Source of the DNA: Pseudomonadota bacterium
GTDB lineage: Bacteria; Pseudomonadota; Alphaproteobacteria; Rhizobiales; Xanthobacteraceae
NCBI GenBank assembly: GCA_018240595.1
Contig: JAFEFL010000070.1
Coordinates: 186,001 to 250,000 of the forward strand
Direction: 5' to 3'
DNA length: 64,000 nt
The notes under the pieces were generated by a model. It was not told the origin of the DNA. It worked only from the letters and a program-made list of their open reading frames with translations, and did not search any database. Positions 56,194 to 63,294 of this stretch are shown here, one piece after another. The position numbers were made by a program, and so were the translations under genes. How positions within the stretch are numbered: the first letter of the stretch is position 1; the number at the start of each line of letters is the position of its first letter.

Positions 56194-57426
56194 TCAGGTG
56201 ATCGGGAATTTCGGCTTGGCGTCGGCGAACTTCGCCGGCAGGATCACCTTGATGTCGTTGCCCTGCACCTGCGTACCGCACGGCGCGGCGCCCTGGTTCT
56301 GGCCGTCGACGAACTTGGTCGGGCCGTAAGGCATGATGTGTCCCGCCCAGGTGGACGACGCGAGCGCCTCGATGAGCTTGGCGCGATCGGCGGAGGCCGC
56401 CCGCTCCAGCGCGTCGGCGACGAGGCCGATCGAGGCATAGTTGAGATAGACCTCGTAGGTGAAGAACTGGCCCTTGGCTTCGACCTTCTTCTTCAGCGCT
56501 TGCGCCTTGTCGCTCAGCGGATTGAACCAGTGATTGCAATCCATGATGCCGTTGGCGGCTTCCGGGAATTCCTTGACGAACTTGTAGGACGAGGCCGCGC
56601 CGCCGAGCACCGAATAGATGCCCTTCGGCTTGACGTGCTGCTGCTGCATGGTGCGGGCGAGAAGCACGTATTCGTTATAGTAGTTCGCCGGAATGACGAG
56701 ATCCGGGTTCTGCGCCTTGATCTTGAGCACGATGGTGTTGAAGTCGCGAGTCGGCGTCGGATGCGCGATAGTCTCGAGCACCTGGAAGCCCTTCTCCGGC
56801 AGCTTGGCGTTGAGCAACTTGGCGAGGCCGGCGCCGAACAGCGAGTCCTCGTGCACGATCATCACCGTCTTGGCGGCCTTGCCGGCGGCGTCGTTGATGG
56901 CGATGAGGTTGTCGATCGCCGCATTGGCGATGACGCCGAAGCCCGGCCCGAAGCGGAAGGTGTTCTTGAGGCCGCGCGTCATGATGTTGTCGGCGACGCC
57001 GACGTCGACGACATAAGGCAGGTCGTAGCGCGCCGCCGCCTGCGTCGTGGCAAGGCAAATGCCGGAGGCGTAGCCGCCGACGATGCAGGACACGCCGGCC
57101 GCGTTCATCTTCTCGACCTCGGCGGTGCCGCCGGCCGGGGTCGACTGCGCATCGCCAACCATCGGGTCGAGCTGCGCGCCGCCGAGTGCCTTGATGCCGC
57201 CCGCGGCGTTGATCTCCTCGATCGCCAGCATGGCGCCGAGCTGGCCCTGCGTGCCGGAGTAAGAGAGCGGGCCAGTGACCGGCTGCAGCACGCCGATCTT
57301 GACCGGCGTGCCGGCGGCGCGCAGCACAGATGGCATGGCAATCGTGCCGGTGGCCGCGGCGGCCGCGCCGAGCGCGGTCGATGCAATGAATTGACGTCGG
57401 CTGAGCGGTATCTTCCTGGTCGACAT
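56194..57426 (-). CDS. Liv-type periplasmic binding protein (type 1 fold), Tat signal
   Basis: A 410-residue solute-binding protein with a twin-arginine signal: SRRQFIASTALGAAAAA, then a cleavable segment ending near LRAAG. The type 1 periplasmic fold shows KIGVLQPVTGPLSYSGTQ at the start of the mature protein. The ATG at 57426 is chosen as GGGAGAG stands 5 bases before it; a GTG two codons earlier is in frame. Tat export suggests folding or cofactor needs in the cytoplasm. It is the receptor for the catabolic operon's substrate. Confidence 0.9.
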   Translation of the reverse strand: MSTRKIPLSRRQFIASTALGAAAAATGTIAMPSVLRAAGTPVKIGVLQPVTGPLSYSGTQGQLGAMLAIEEINAAGGIKALGGAQLDPMVGDAQSTPAGGTAEVEKMNAAGVSCIVGGYASGICLATTQAAARYDLPYVVDVGVADNIMTRGLKNTFRFGPGFGVIANAAIDNLIAINDAAGKAAKTVMIVHEDSLFGAGLAKLLNAKLPEKGFQVLETIAHPTPTRDFNTIVLKIKAQNPDLVIPANYYNEYVLLARTMQQQHVKPKGIYSVLGGAASSYKFVKEFPEAANGIMDCNHWFNPLSDKAQALKKKVEAKGQFFTYEVYLNYASIGLVADALERAASADRAKLIEALASSTWAGHIMPYGPTKFVDGQNQGAAPCGTQVQGNDIKVILPAKFADAKPKFPIT

Positions 57427-57444
57427 GAGCACTCTCCCTTTCTT

Positions 57445-58287
57445 TTAACGTTGCGGCCGGAGTCCGGCCGGTTTGGCTTTGCTGTGGTGCGACTTCGTAG
57501 CGGTCTTGATTTTGCCGTCACGACTCTGTCGCATCACCGGCGCCCAGGCTGAACTCGCAGCGCTGGAACGCACGAGATCGATCTCGAAGGCGTAACGGTC
57601 GGGACGGTACAGCGCGTGCAGATGTTCGACGCCGCGGCCGTCGCGGTCGTAGACCACGCGCACCAGTTCGATCAGCGGCGAGCCAGTGTGCAGATCGAGT
57701 GCCGCGGCCGCATCGGGACCGGCGAGCACGGCGCTGATGCGCTGGCGGGCGTGGCCGACCTTGACGCCGGCGCGCTCGATGAGGTCGAGCAGCGGGCGGG
57801 TCGCCAGCTCCTGCTCGGAGAAGGTCACCGAGACGCTCTCCGGCACATGTGTCGTCAGATAGGAGAACGGCAGGCCGTCGACCGAGCGCACGCGCACCGA
57901 GCGCTGCAGCAACTGGTCTGCAGTAGCGCCGAGCGCCTCGGCCACCGCGCCTTCGGCCGGCACATAATCGAAAGACAGCAGCTTGACCGCGGTGCGCCGC
58001 CCCATTTCAGCAAGATTAGCGAGCACGCCGGAAATATCGGCGGTCATCGGCGCCGGCGACGGACGATAAACGACGCGGGTGCCGACGCTGCGGCGGCGCT
58101 CGATCAGGCGCTCGCGCTCGAGTTCGCCGAGCGCCCGCCGCACCGTGACGCGCGAGACGCCGTAGAGCGCGGCCAGTTCGTTCTCCGTCGAAAGCCGTGC
58201 GCCGAAGCCGACGGCGCCGCTCAGAATGCGGTCGCGCAGCACCAGATAGACCTGCTTTGCTTTCGCTTCGCCGAGCCAGTCGCGCAA
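57445..58287 (-). CDS. GntR/HutC-family transcriptional regulator with UTRA domain
   Basis: A 280-residue regulator. An N-terminal winged HTH (ENELAALYGVSRVTVRRALGEL) is followed by a UTRA ligand-binding domain (about 80-240). The C-terminus is Lys/Arg-rich. The start is TTG at 58287, with GGGGGAG 6 bases before it. It is the first gene of the minus-strand catabolic operon, 18 bases before the binding-protein gene, and divergent from leuC-like. It probably represses both transcripts until the substrate or an intermediate binds. Confidence 0.9.
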   Translation of the reverse strand: MRDWLGEAKAKQVYLVLRDRILSGAVGFGARLSTENELAALYGVSRVTVRRALGELERERLIERRRSVGTRVVYRPSPAPMTADISGVLANLAEMGRRTAVKLLSFDYVPAEGAVAEALGATADQLLQRSVRVRSVDGLPFSYLTTHVPESVSVTFSEQELATRPLLDLIERAGVKVGHARQRISAVLAGPDAAAALDLHTGSPLIELVRVVYDRDGRGVEHLHALYRPDRYAFEIDLVRSSAASSAWAPVMRQSRDGKIKTATKSHHSKAKPAGLRPQR

Positions 58288-58337
58288 CCGCCACTCCCCC
58301 GTGTCAAAAGACGGCTTTGGCGCCGCCCCTTTACTTG

Positions 58338-58353
58338 GTATTCTTTAGCATAC
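58338..58353. promoter_or_regulatory. 16-bp palindrome, candidate GntR/HutC operator
   Basis: GTATTCTTTAGCATAC is symmetrical at 12 of 16 positions (GTATnCTnnAGnATAC). It is in the 128-base gap between the divergent GntR-type and LeuC-like genes, in a short AT-rich island. A TACAAT (58351-58356) with TTTACT (58330-58335) could form a plus-strand promoter overlapped by the palindrome, fitting repression. The assignment is by position and symmetry. Confidence 0.55.
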
Positions 58354-58415
58354 AATATTGGAAGGCCGCGGCAAGCCCCGCCAGCGCCGTAATTGCGAGC
58401 AAGAGACGCGACGAA

Positions 58416-59831
58416 ATGAGGCACACGTCCCAGACCCTGTTCGACAAGCTGTGGTCGAGCCACGAGATCGCCCGCCGCGAAGATGGTGCCGCGTTACTGT
58501 TCGTCGATCGGCACTTCGTGCATGAGGGCTCGTTTCACGGCTTCAGCCAGATCAAGGCGCGCGGCCGCAAGGTCGCCGAACCGAACCTCACTTTCGGCGT
58601 CGCCGATCATTATGTGCCGACGCATGATCGCGACAAGGCGATCGCCAATCCCGAAATCGCCGAGATGGTGCGCAAGCTCGAGCAGAACACGATCGACAAC
58701 GGCGTCACTTTGTTCGGCCTGCGCGACCGGCGCCAAGGCATCGTACACGTCGTCGGCCCGGAACAGGGCCTCACTCTGCCCGGCCTACTGATCGTCTGCG
58801 GCGACAGCCACACCTCGACCCATGGCGCCTTCGGCACTTATGCTTTCGGCATCGGCGCCTCGGAAGTTGCCCATGTGCTGATGACGCAGACGCTGTGGCA
58901 GAAAAAGCCGAAGCGCATGCGCATTACGGTGGACGGGCAGACCGGCGCCGGCATTGCCGCCAAGGACATCGCTCTCGCCATCATCGCGCATATTCATGCG
59001 GATGGCGCCCAAGGTCACGCCATCGAATATGCCGGCAGCGCCATTCGCGCGCTGTCGATGGAAGGCCGCCTCACCTTGTGCAACCTCTCGATCGAAGCCG
59101 GCGGCCGCTGCGGCATGGTGGCGCCCGACGCCACCACCTTCGCCTATATCAAGGGACGCCCCTACGCGCCGCAAGGCGAATTGTTCGAGCGCGCCGTCGA
59201 GGACTGGTCGAGGCTTCCCTCGGACGCCGATGCGGAATTCGACCGCGAAGTATCGCTCGATGCCGGCGCTATCGCGCCCGTCGTCACCTGGGGCACGACG
59301 CCCGACGATGCCCTGCCGATCGATGCCAGCGCCCCCGATCCGGCGCGCGAGACCGACGAGGCGCGCGCCAGCTACATCCGCGACGCGCTCGATTACATGG
59401 CGATCCGCCCCGGCATGAAGCTGACCGATGTCGCCATCGACCGCGTCTTCATCGGTTCCTGCACCAATGCCCGCATCGAGGATCTGCGCGCCGCGGCCGC
59501 GGTGCTGGCCGGCCGTCGGAGCAAGGTGCCTGGCCTGGTGTCGCCCGGCTCCTCTCTGGTCAAGAGCCAGGCCGAACAGGAAGGCCTCGACCGCATCTTC
59601 AGGGACGCCGGGCTCGAGTGGGCAGAGTCGGGCTGCTCGATGTGCGTCGGGATCAATGGCGACCTGGTGCCGGAAGGCGAGCGATGCGCCTCGACCACCA
59701 ATCGTAACTTCAAGGGCCGGCAAGGCCGCGGCGCCCGCACGCACCTGATGTCGCCGGCGATGGTGGCGGCCGCCGCCGTGTCCGGCCATCTCGCCGATGT
59801 CCGGCCGATGCTCGCCGGGCGCAAGGTCTGA
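58416..59831 (+). CDS. LeuC-like aconitase-family hydro-lyase, large subunit
   Basis: A 471-residue iron-sulfur (de)hydratase large subunit. The 4Fe-4S Cys ligands are C349 in IGSCTN and C407/C410 in GCSMC, and VCGDSHTSTHGAFGTYAFG is present. It is close to isopropylmalate dehydratase (LeuC), but the N-terminal substrate region reads VHEGSFHGFSQIKARG, where LeuC has a TSPQAF-type segment. It is thus more likely a paralogue acting on another C4 to C7 di- or tricarboxylate, such as a substituted maleate. It is divergent from the GntR-type regulator and has no leuB near. The ATG at 58416 replaces a longer in-frame frame. Confidence 0.8.
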   Translation: MRHTSQTLFDKLWSSHEIARREDGAALLFVDRHFVHEGSFHGFSQIKARGRKVAEPNLTFGVADHYVPTHDRDKAIANPEIAEMVRKLEQNTIDNGVTLFGLRDRRQGIVHVVGPEQGLTLPGLLIVCGDSHTSTHGAFGTYAFGIGASEVAHVLMTQTLWQKKPKRMRITVDGQTGAGIAAKDIALAIIAHIHADGAQGHAIEYAGSAIRALSMEGRLTLCNLSIEAGGRCGMVAPDATTFAYIKGRPYAPQGELFERAVEDWSRLPSDADAEFDREVSLDAGAIAPVVTWGTTPDDALPIDASAPDPARETDEARASYIRDALDYMAIRPGMKLTDVAIDRVFIGSCTNARIEDLRAAAAVLAGRRSKVPGLVSPGSSLVKSQAEQEGLDRIFRDAGLEWAESGCSMCVGINGDLVPEGERCASTTNRNFKGRQGRGARTHLMSPAMVAAAAVSGHLADVRPMLAGRKV

Positions 59832-59840
59832 GGCAGCGCG

Positions 59841-60455
59841 ATGGACAATTTCACCCGCCTCACCGCTACGGCCTGCCCGCTGCCACAGCCGAACATCAAC
59901 ACCGACGCCATTCTCCCGGCGCGTTTCCTGAAGTGGCCTCGCGACAAGGGCCTCGGCTCGGTGTTGTTCAACGACATCCGCAGGGACGCCGACGGCAATG
60001 AGCTTGCCGACTTCCCCCTCAACAAGCCGGCCTGGCGCAACGCCCAAATCCTCATCGCCGGCCGCAATTTCGGCGGCGGCTCGTCACGCGAGGCCGCGGT
60101 CTATGCGGTCTATGATTACGGCATCCGCTGCGTCATCGCGCCGTCCTTCGGCGATATCTTCGCCCAGAATTCGGTGAAGAACGGCCTGCTCACCGCCGCC
60201 GTCTCGGACGCGGAGGCGGCGGAGCTTGCCGCCGCGGTGGCTGCCGATCCGTCGCGCGCGGTGACAGTCGATCTCGACGAGCAGACCATCACCTGTGGCA
60301 ACCGCACTTACAGTTTCGCGATCGATCCGGTGAGCAAGAACCAGTTGCTGAACGGCTGGGACGACGTCGACTTGACCGAAAGTTTCCGGCAGAAGATCGA
60401 GGATTACCGCGAGGCGGACCGCCAGAGCCGGCCCTGGGCCGCCATCGGGCGCTGA
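59841..60455 (+). CDS. LeuD-like aconitase-family hydro-lyase, small subunit
   Basis: A 204-residue swivelling subunit for the LeuC-like protein, 9 bases upstream. It has NTDAILPARFLK, then GRNFGGGSSREAAVYAV and APSFGDIFAQNSVKNGLL. Canonical LeuD has FGCGSSREHAPWAL here; the Cys after FG is Gly and the REHAPW is REAAVY, which alters the substrate-binding side. This supports a catabolic paralogue. It abuts the convergent cupredoxin gene with no intergenic bases. Confidence 0.82.
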   Translation: MDNFTRLTATACPLPQPNINTDAILPARFLKWPRDKGLGSVLFNDIRRDADGNELADFPLNKPAWRNAQILIAGRNFGGGSSREAAVYAVYDYGIRCVIAPSFGDIFAQNSVKNGLLTAAVSDAEAAELAAAVAADPSRAVTVDLDEQTITCGNRTYSFAIDPVSKNQLLNGWDDVDLTESFRQKIEDYREADRQSRPWAAIGR

Positions 60456-60767
60456 TCACGGCGAGACGACAACGCGGCCCTTCATGTTGGGATGGAAACG
60501 GCAGAAGTAATCGAAGCTGCCCGCCTTCTCGACAGCGACGCGACCGGTCTTGCCAGCTGCGATCGTCACGTCCCAGCTTTTGTCGGTCGCCGTGGCGGTG
60601 TGCGCCACGACGTCTTTGTTGTCCCAGACGATCGTGTCGCCGACCTTGGCCGTCACCTCGGGCTGAAACGCCATCTTGTCGATTGTGACCGTGATTACCT
60701 CGGCATGCACCGAGACGGAGCCCAGCCAGCATAGGGTGACAGCCGTCAGTATCCGTCCCGGCATCAT
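60456..60767 (-). CDS. Periplasmic cupredoxin (amicyanin/plastocyanin-like)
   Basis: A 103-residue periplasmic type 1 copper protein. A signal peptide (RILTAVTLCWLGSVSVHA) is followed by a single cupredoxin domain with all four ligands: H56 in VVAHTAT, C89, H92 and M95 in FCRFHPNM. It would carry electrons. It is the last gene of the ECF sigma operon, 11 bases after the DUF4142 gene. Confidence 0.9.
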   Translation of the reverse strand: MMPGRILTAVTLCWLGSVSVHAEVITVTIDKMAFQPEVTAKVGDTIVWDNKDVVAHTATATDKSWDVTIAAGKTGRVAVEKAGSFDYFCRFHPNMKGRVVVSP

Positions 60768-60778
60768 GGCGTCATTCC

Positions 60779-61303
60779 TTACTTGAGCTCGCCGGCCACG
60801 TGCTCGGCGTGTTGCTCATGCCCCTGAAACAGCTTGAGGCCGGTCTGTAGCAGCCCCTTCAGCTCAGCATTGGTGGCCGCCGGGATCAGCGTGGTCTCGA
60901 GCGCGCCATTGACGGTCTTGTGGTAGGTGATCTCATTGGCGACATAAGCCTTGTCGAAAGCGGCGCCGCTGAGCTTGGCAAGGCTGGCTCGTTTTTCCGC
61001 TGCGGCCTTGGTCAGCGCCTTGCTCGTGTCGTTGTCTTCCGGCTTGACGCCGAGCTTATTGACCAGATCGAGCGCCTGCTTGTTCACCGCCGTATGGTCG
61101 CGCACCATGTTCTCGGCGAACTCCTTCACCGCCTTGTTCTTGGTTTTGGCGAGTGCCTGCTTGCCGGCCTCGATGTCGAGTTCGCCAGCGGTATAGGCGA
61201 TATGGGCGATCTGTGGATCGGTTGGCTTGGCTCCACCTTGGGCCAGTGCTGTGCCAGGCAGCAGGCAAAACGCGGCCAGCGCCGCAATTACATTGAGCTT
61301 CAT
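60779..61303 (-). CDS. Periplasmic DUF4142 protein
   Basis: A 174-residue exported helical protein. The signal peptide is LNVIAALAAFCLLPGTALAQ. The DUF4142 domain (ferritin-like helical bundle) shows GKQALAKTKNKAVKEFAENM, HTAVNKQALDLVNKLG and GHEQHAEHVAGELK. The ATG at 61303 has CGGAGGATCATC upstream. Similar proteins are common in ECF stress regulons; the molecular role is unknown. A promoter motif shared with the sigma gene lies 30 bases upstream of its start. Confidence 0.88.
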   Translation of the reverse strand: MKLNVIAALAAFCLLPGTALAQGGAKPTDPQIAHIAYTAGELDIEAGKQALAKTKNKAVKEFAENMVRDHTAVNKQALDLVNKLGVKPEDNDTSKALTKAAAEKRASLAKLSGAAFDKAYVANEITYHKTVNGALETTLIPAATNAELKGLLQTGLKLFQGHEQHAEHVAGELK

Positions 61304-61332
61304 GATGATCCTCCGTTGCGTGCATCTCATCG

Positions 61333-61361
61333 TTGGATGCGCGAGGTGGCCGGAGGTTTCC
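61333..61361 (-). promoter_or_regulatory. Candidate ECF promoter of the DUF4142-cupredoxin pair
   Basis: On the minus strand, GGAAACCTCCGGCC is followed after 7 bases by GCATCCAA. The same layout (GGAACCTTCCGGCC, 6 bases, GCATCTAA) stands before the sigma gene. It lies 30 bases before the DUF4142 start. A GGAA-type -35 is usual for ECF sigma factors. Confidence 0.5.
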
Positions 61362-61364
61362 GCT

Positions 61365-62051
61365 TTAGCGGCACATCAGCCCGATTATTTTCTCGGTCAT
61401 GGCTTCGCAGCGGCGACCGCCAAACGGGAATGTGCCGGTCAGCGCCGGGCCGAGCTGGTTTTCCAGGGCTTCGCGCAAAAGCGCGCGGGCCCGGTGCAGC
61501 CGCGTCTTGACCGTCTCCGGCTTCAGGCTGAACAGATCAGCCGTCTCTTCGACCGTCATGCCCTCGACGACGCGCGCGACGAACACGATGCGGAACGAAT
61601 CCGGCAACTGATCGATGGCCTGTTCCAGGGCGACCCGAATCTCGCCTTGCGCCATTGTCTTCTCCGGATCGATGCTGGCCGCCGAGGCAGGAAAATCGAT
61701 GACCTGCGCCTGCGTGCGGTTTTCTCCGTAGCTTTCCCAGTCGACGCTGGGCCTTTGCTTGCGCAAACGCCCCAGTGCTTCGTTCATGGCGATGCGGGTG
61801 ATCCAGGTGCCGAAGGCGGCATCGCCGCGAAAGGCATCCAAGCCGGTGAAGGCGCGGACATAGGTCTCCTGCACCACGTCTTCCGCTTCGGCGTCATTGC
61901 GCAGGATGCCGCGGGCGACGCGGAACAGGCGGCGATTGTAGCGGATTGTCAGGGCGCGCACGGCGGCCTCGTCCCGGCAAAGCGCGCGCCGCACCAGGTC
62001 CTCGTCCGTCGGTATGTCGGCCCGGGTCTTCGGAACGGTCGTCAGAGTCAT
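61365..62051 (-). CDS. ECF-type RNA polymerase sigma factor
   Basis: A 228-residue sigma-70-family factor. Region 2 is ARGILRNDAEAEDVVQETYVRAF and region 4 is LPDSFRIVFVARVVEGMTVEETADLFSLKPETVKTRLHRAR. The C-terminus has the FPFGGRRCEAM motif with a conserved Cys, as in several ECF groups. No anti-sigma gene is adjacent; the next genes encode DUF4142 and a cupredoxin. The ATG at 62051 has GAGGAC before it. It likely controls its own operon. Confidence 0.92.
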   Translation of the reverse strand: MTLTTVPKTRADIPTDEDLVRRALCRDEAAVRALTIRYNRRLFRVARGILRNDAEAEDVVQETYVRAFTGLDAFRGDAAFGTWITRIAMNEALGRLRKQRPSVDWESYGENRTQAQVIDFPASAASIDPEKTMAQGEIRVALEQAIDQLPDSFRIVFVARVVEGMTVEETADLFSLKPETVKTRLHRARALLREALENQLGPALTGTFPFGGRRCEAMTEKIIGLMCR

Positions 62052-62075
62052 GGAAGCGTCCTCGGTTGCTATGCC

Positions 62076-62103
62076 TTAGATGCGGCAAGGGCCGGAAGGT
62101 TCC
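62076..62103 (-). promoter_or_regulatory. Candidate ECF promoter of the sigma factor gene
   Basis: On the minus strand, GGAACCTTCCGGCC (-35 region) is followed after 6 bases by GCATCTAA (-10 region). It lies 24 bases before the sigma gene start. The close match with the sequence before the DUF4142 gene suggests both are read by this sigma factor. Confidence 0.5.
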
Positions 62104-62180
62104 TGGCTCTATGTTGCCTCCGCATTCTGGACGAGGTGAGCAAATTCTGCCATTTCGCGATCAAATCAAGGGAGGTCTCA

Positions 62181-62477
62181 ATGCCGAAAGCCTATTGGGT
62201 AGTGACGTATCGTTCCGTGACCAATCCGGCCGCCTGGCAGGCCTACGCCAAATTGGCCGTGCCGGCGATTACCGAGGCCGGCGGACGATTCCTGGCATTG
62301 AACCAGCCCGCGAAAATCTATGAGTCGGGCATCAACCAGCGCGTCGTGCTGGTCGAATTCGACAGCCTCGAAGCGGCCATCGCCTGCCACGACACGCCGG
62401 GCTACGCCGCCGCGCTGGACGTGCTCGGCACCGGCAATGTCGAACGCGACCTGCGCATCGTCGAAGGGGCGGCGTAG
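62181..62477 (+). CDS. DUF1330 family protein
   Basis: A 98-residue soluble protein with the DUF1330 dimeric ferredoxin-like fold: KAYWVVTYRSVTNPAAWQAY at the start, VPAITEAGGRFLAL, and VVLVEFDSLEAAIACHDTPG near residue 75. Function in this family is unknown. The ATG at 62181 has AGGGAGG upstream. It is divergent from the ECF sigma gene and ends before a bidirectional terminator. Confidence 0.88.
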   Translation: MPKAYWVVTYRSVTNPAAWQAYAKLAVPAITEAGGRFLALNQPAKIYESGINQRVVLVEFDSLEAAIACHDTPGYAAALDVLGTGNVERDLRIVEGAA

Positions 62478-62500
62478 GAGGGTTCATTAGCCAGACGCAA

Positions 62501-62533
62501 AACGGCCCGCCGGCGTTTGCGCGGCGGGCCGTT
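62501..62533. terminator. Bidirectional hairpin terminator
   Basis: AACGGCCCGCC (62501-62511) and GGCGGGCCGTT (62523-62533) form a perfect 11-bp stem with A-rich and T-rich flanks. It lies between the convergent DUF1330 gene and the secreted-protein gene and can end both transcripts. Confidence 0.8.
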
Positions 62534-62556
62534 ATTCGTGGGACGATGCGCGCGGC

Positions 62557-63243
62557 TCAGAACGAGCCGGGCGGCAGGCGATAGATGTCCGGAGTCTTGG
62601 CGTCGGCGATGTAGAACAGCATCAGGGCTGTCGGCGTCAGGATGCGCTGGTTGTTCTCACCTTGGCTGAAGGTACCCTGCAGCAGCATCATGGTCGTCCG
62701 GTCCTTTGCGTCGCTGCCGCGGAACATCAGGAGGCCGTTGTTCAGGGGCATGTTGGTCGCGATGCTCTCCGGTTTGAAGCCTTCGCTCAGGAAATGCGAA
62801 CGGAGCACGCTCGAATTCGAGAACAATTGCTCGGGCGTCATCTTGTCGTCGGTCGCCTTCGACCAGGACACCGACACCTGGATCAGTTTCTTCGACTGAT
62901 AACCGAAGACATAGGACACTTCCGCGGTGCCGCCGCCCTGCAGCAGATCCGGAACCTTGATCAGGAGCGCCTTGGTCCGCTCGCCTGCATTCGGCTGCTC
63001 CTTGATCGCGTCAGGCTTGAGGTTGAACTCCTTGGCGATGATACCCTTCACCTCGGCCTCGGTCATGCCGAACTTGGCCGAGCGGAAGCCGTCGACCGAG
63101 GCAGTCGCGGTCTGCATGACGCCGGAAGCGCCGGCCGGCGCCGCGGGCTGCTCTTTCTTACCCTGGCTGAGCGCGGGACCCTGCCCGGCCAGCAGCACCG
63201 CCGCGACGATCGCGCCGGCAAATCTGTAAGAAGTCATTTTCAT
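62557..63243 (-). CDS. Secreted protein of unknown function next to a TPS transporter
   Basis: A 228-residue exported protein. The signal peptide is FAGAIVAAVLLAGQGPALSQ. A segment FRSAKFGMTEAEVKGIIAKEF looks like a small alpha-beta repeat seen in periplasmic proteins of unknown role. No catalytic motif is seen. The ATG at 63243 is chosen as GGAGAG stands 4 bases before it. It lies 51 bases after the two-partner-secretion transporter gene on the same strand, so it may be cotranscribed. Confidence 0.7.
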   Translation of the reverse strand: MKMTSYRFAGAIVAAVLLAGQGPALSQGKKEQPAAPAGASGVMQTATASVDGFRSAKFGMTEAEVKGIIAKEFNLKPDAIKEQPNAGERTKALLIKVPDLLQGGGTAEVSYVFGYQSKKLIQVSVSWSKATDDKMTPEQLFSNSSVLRSHFLSEGFKPESIATNMPLNNGLLMFRGSDAKDRTTMMLLQGTFSQGENNQRILTPTALMLFYIADAKTPDIYRLPPGSF

Positions 63244-63294
63244 CAGGCTCTCCATGGGGCTCCATTCCGCATCGCGCGGTTACGCGGAGCCGGT

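Noticed and set aside
58416-60455. Plain leucine-biosynthesis leuCD
   Set aside because: The position in a GntR-controlled divergent locus and changed substrate motifs favour a catabolic paralogue. The housekeeping role is not ruled out.
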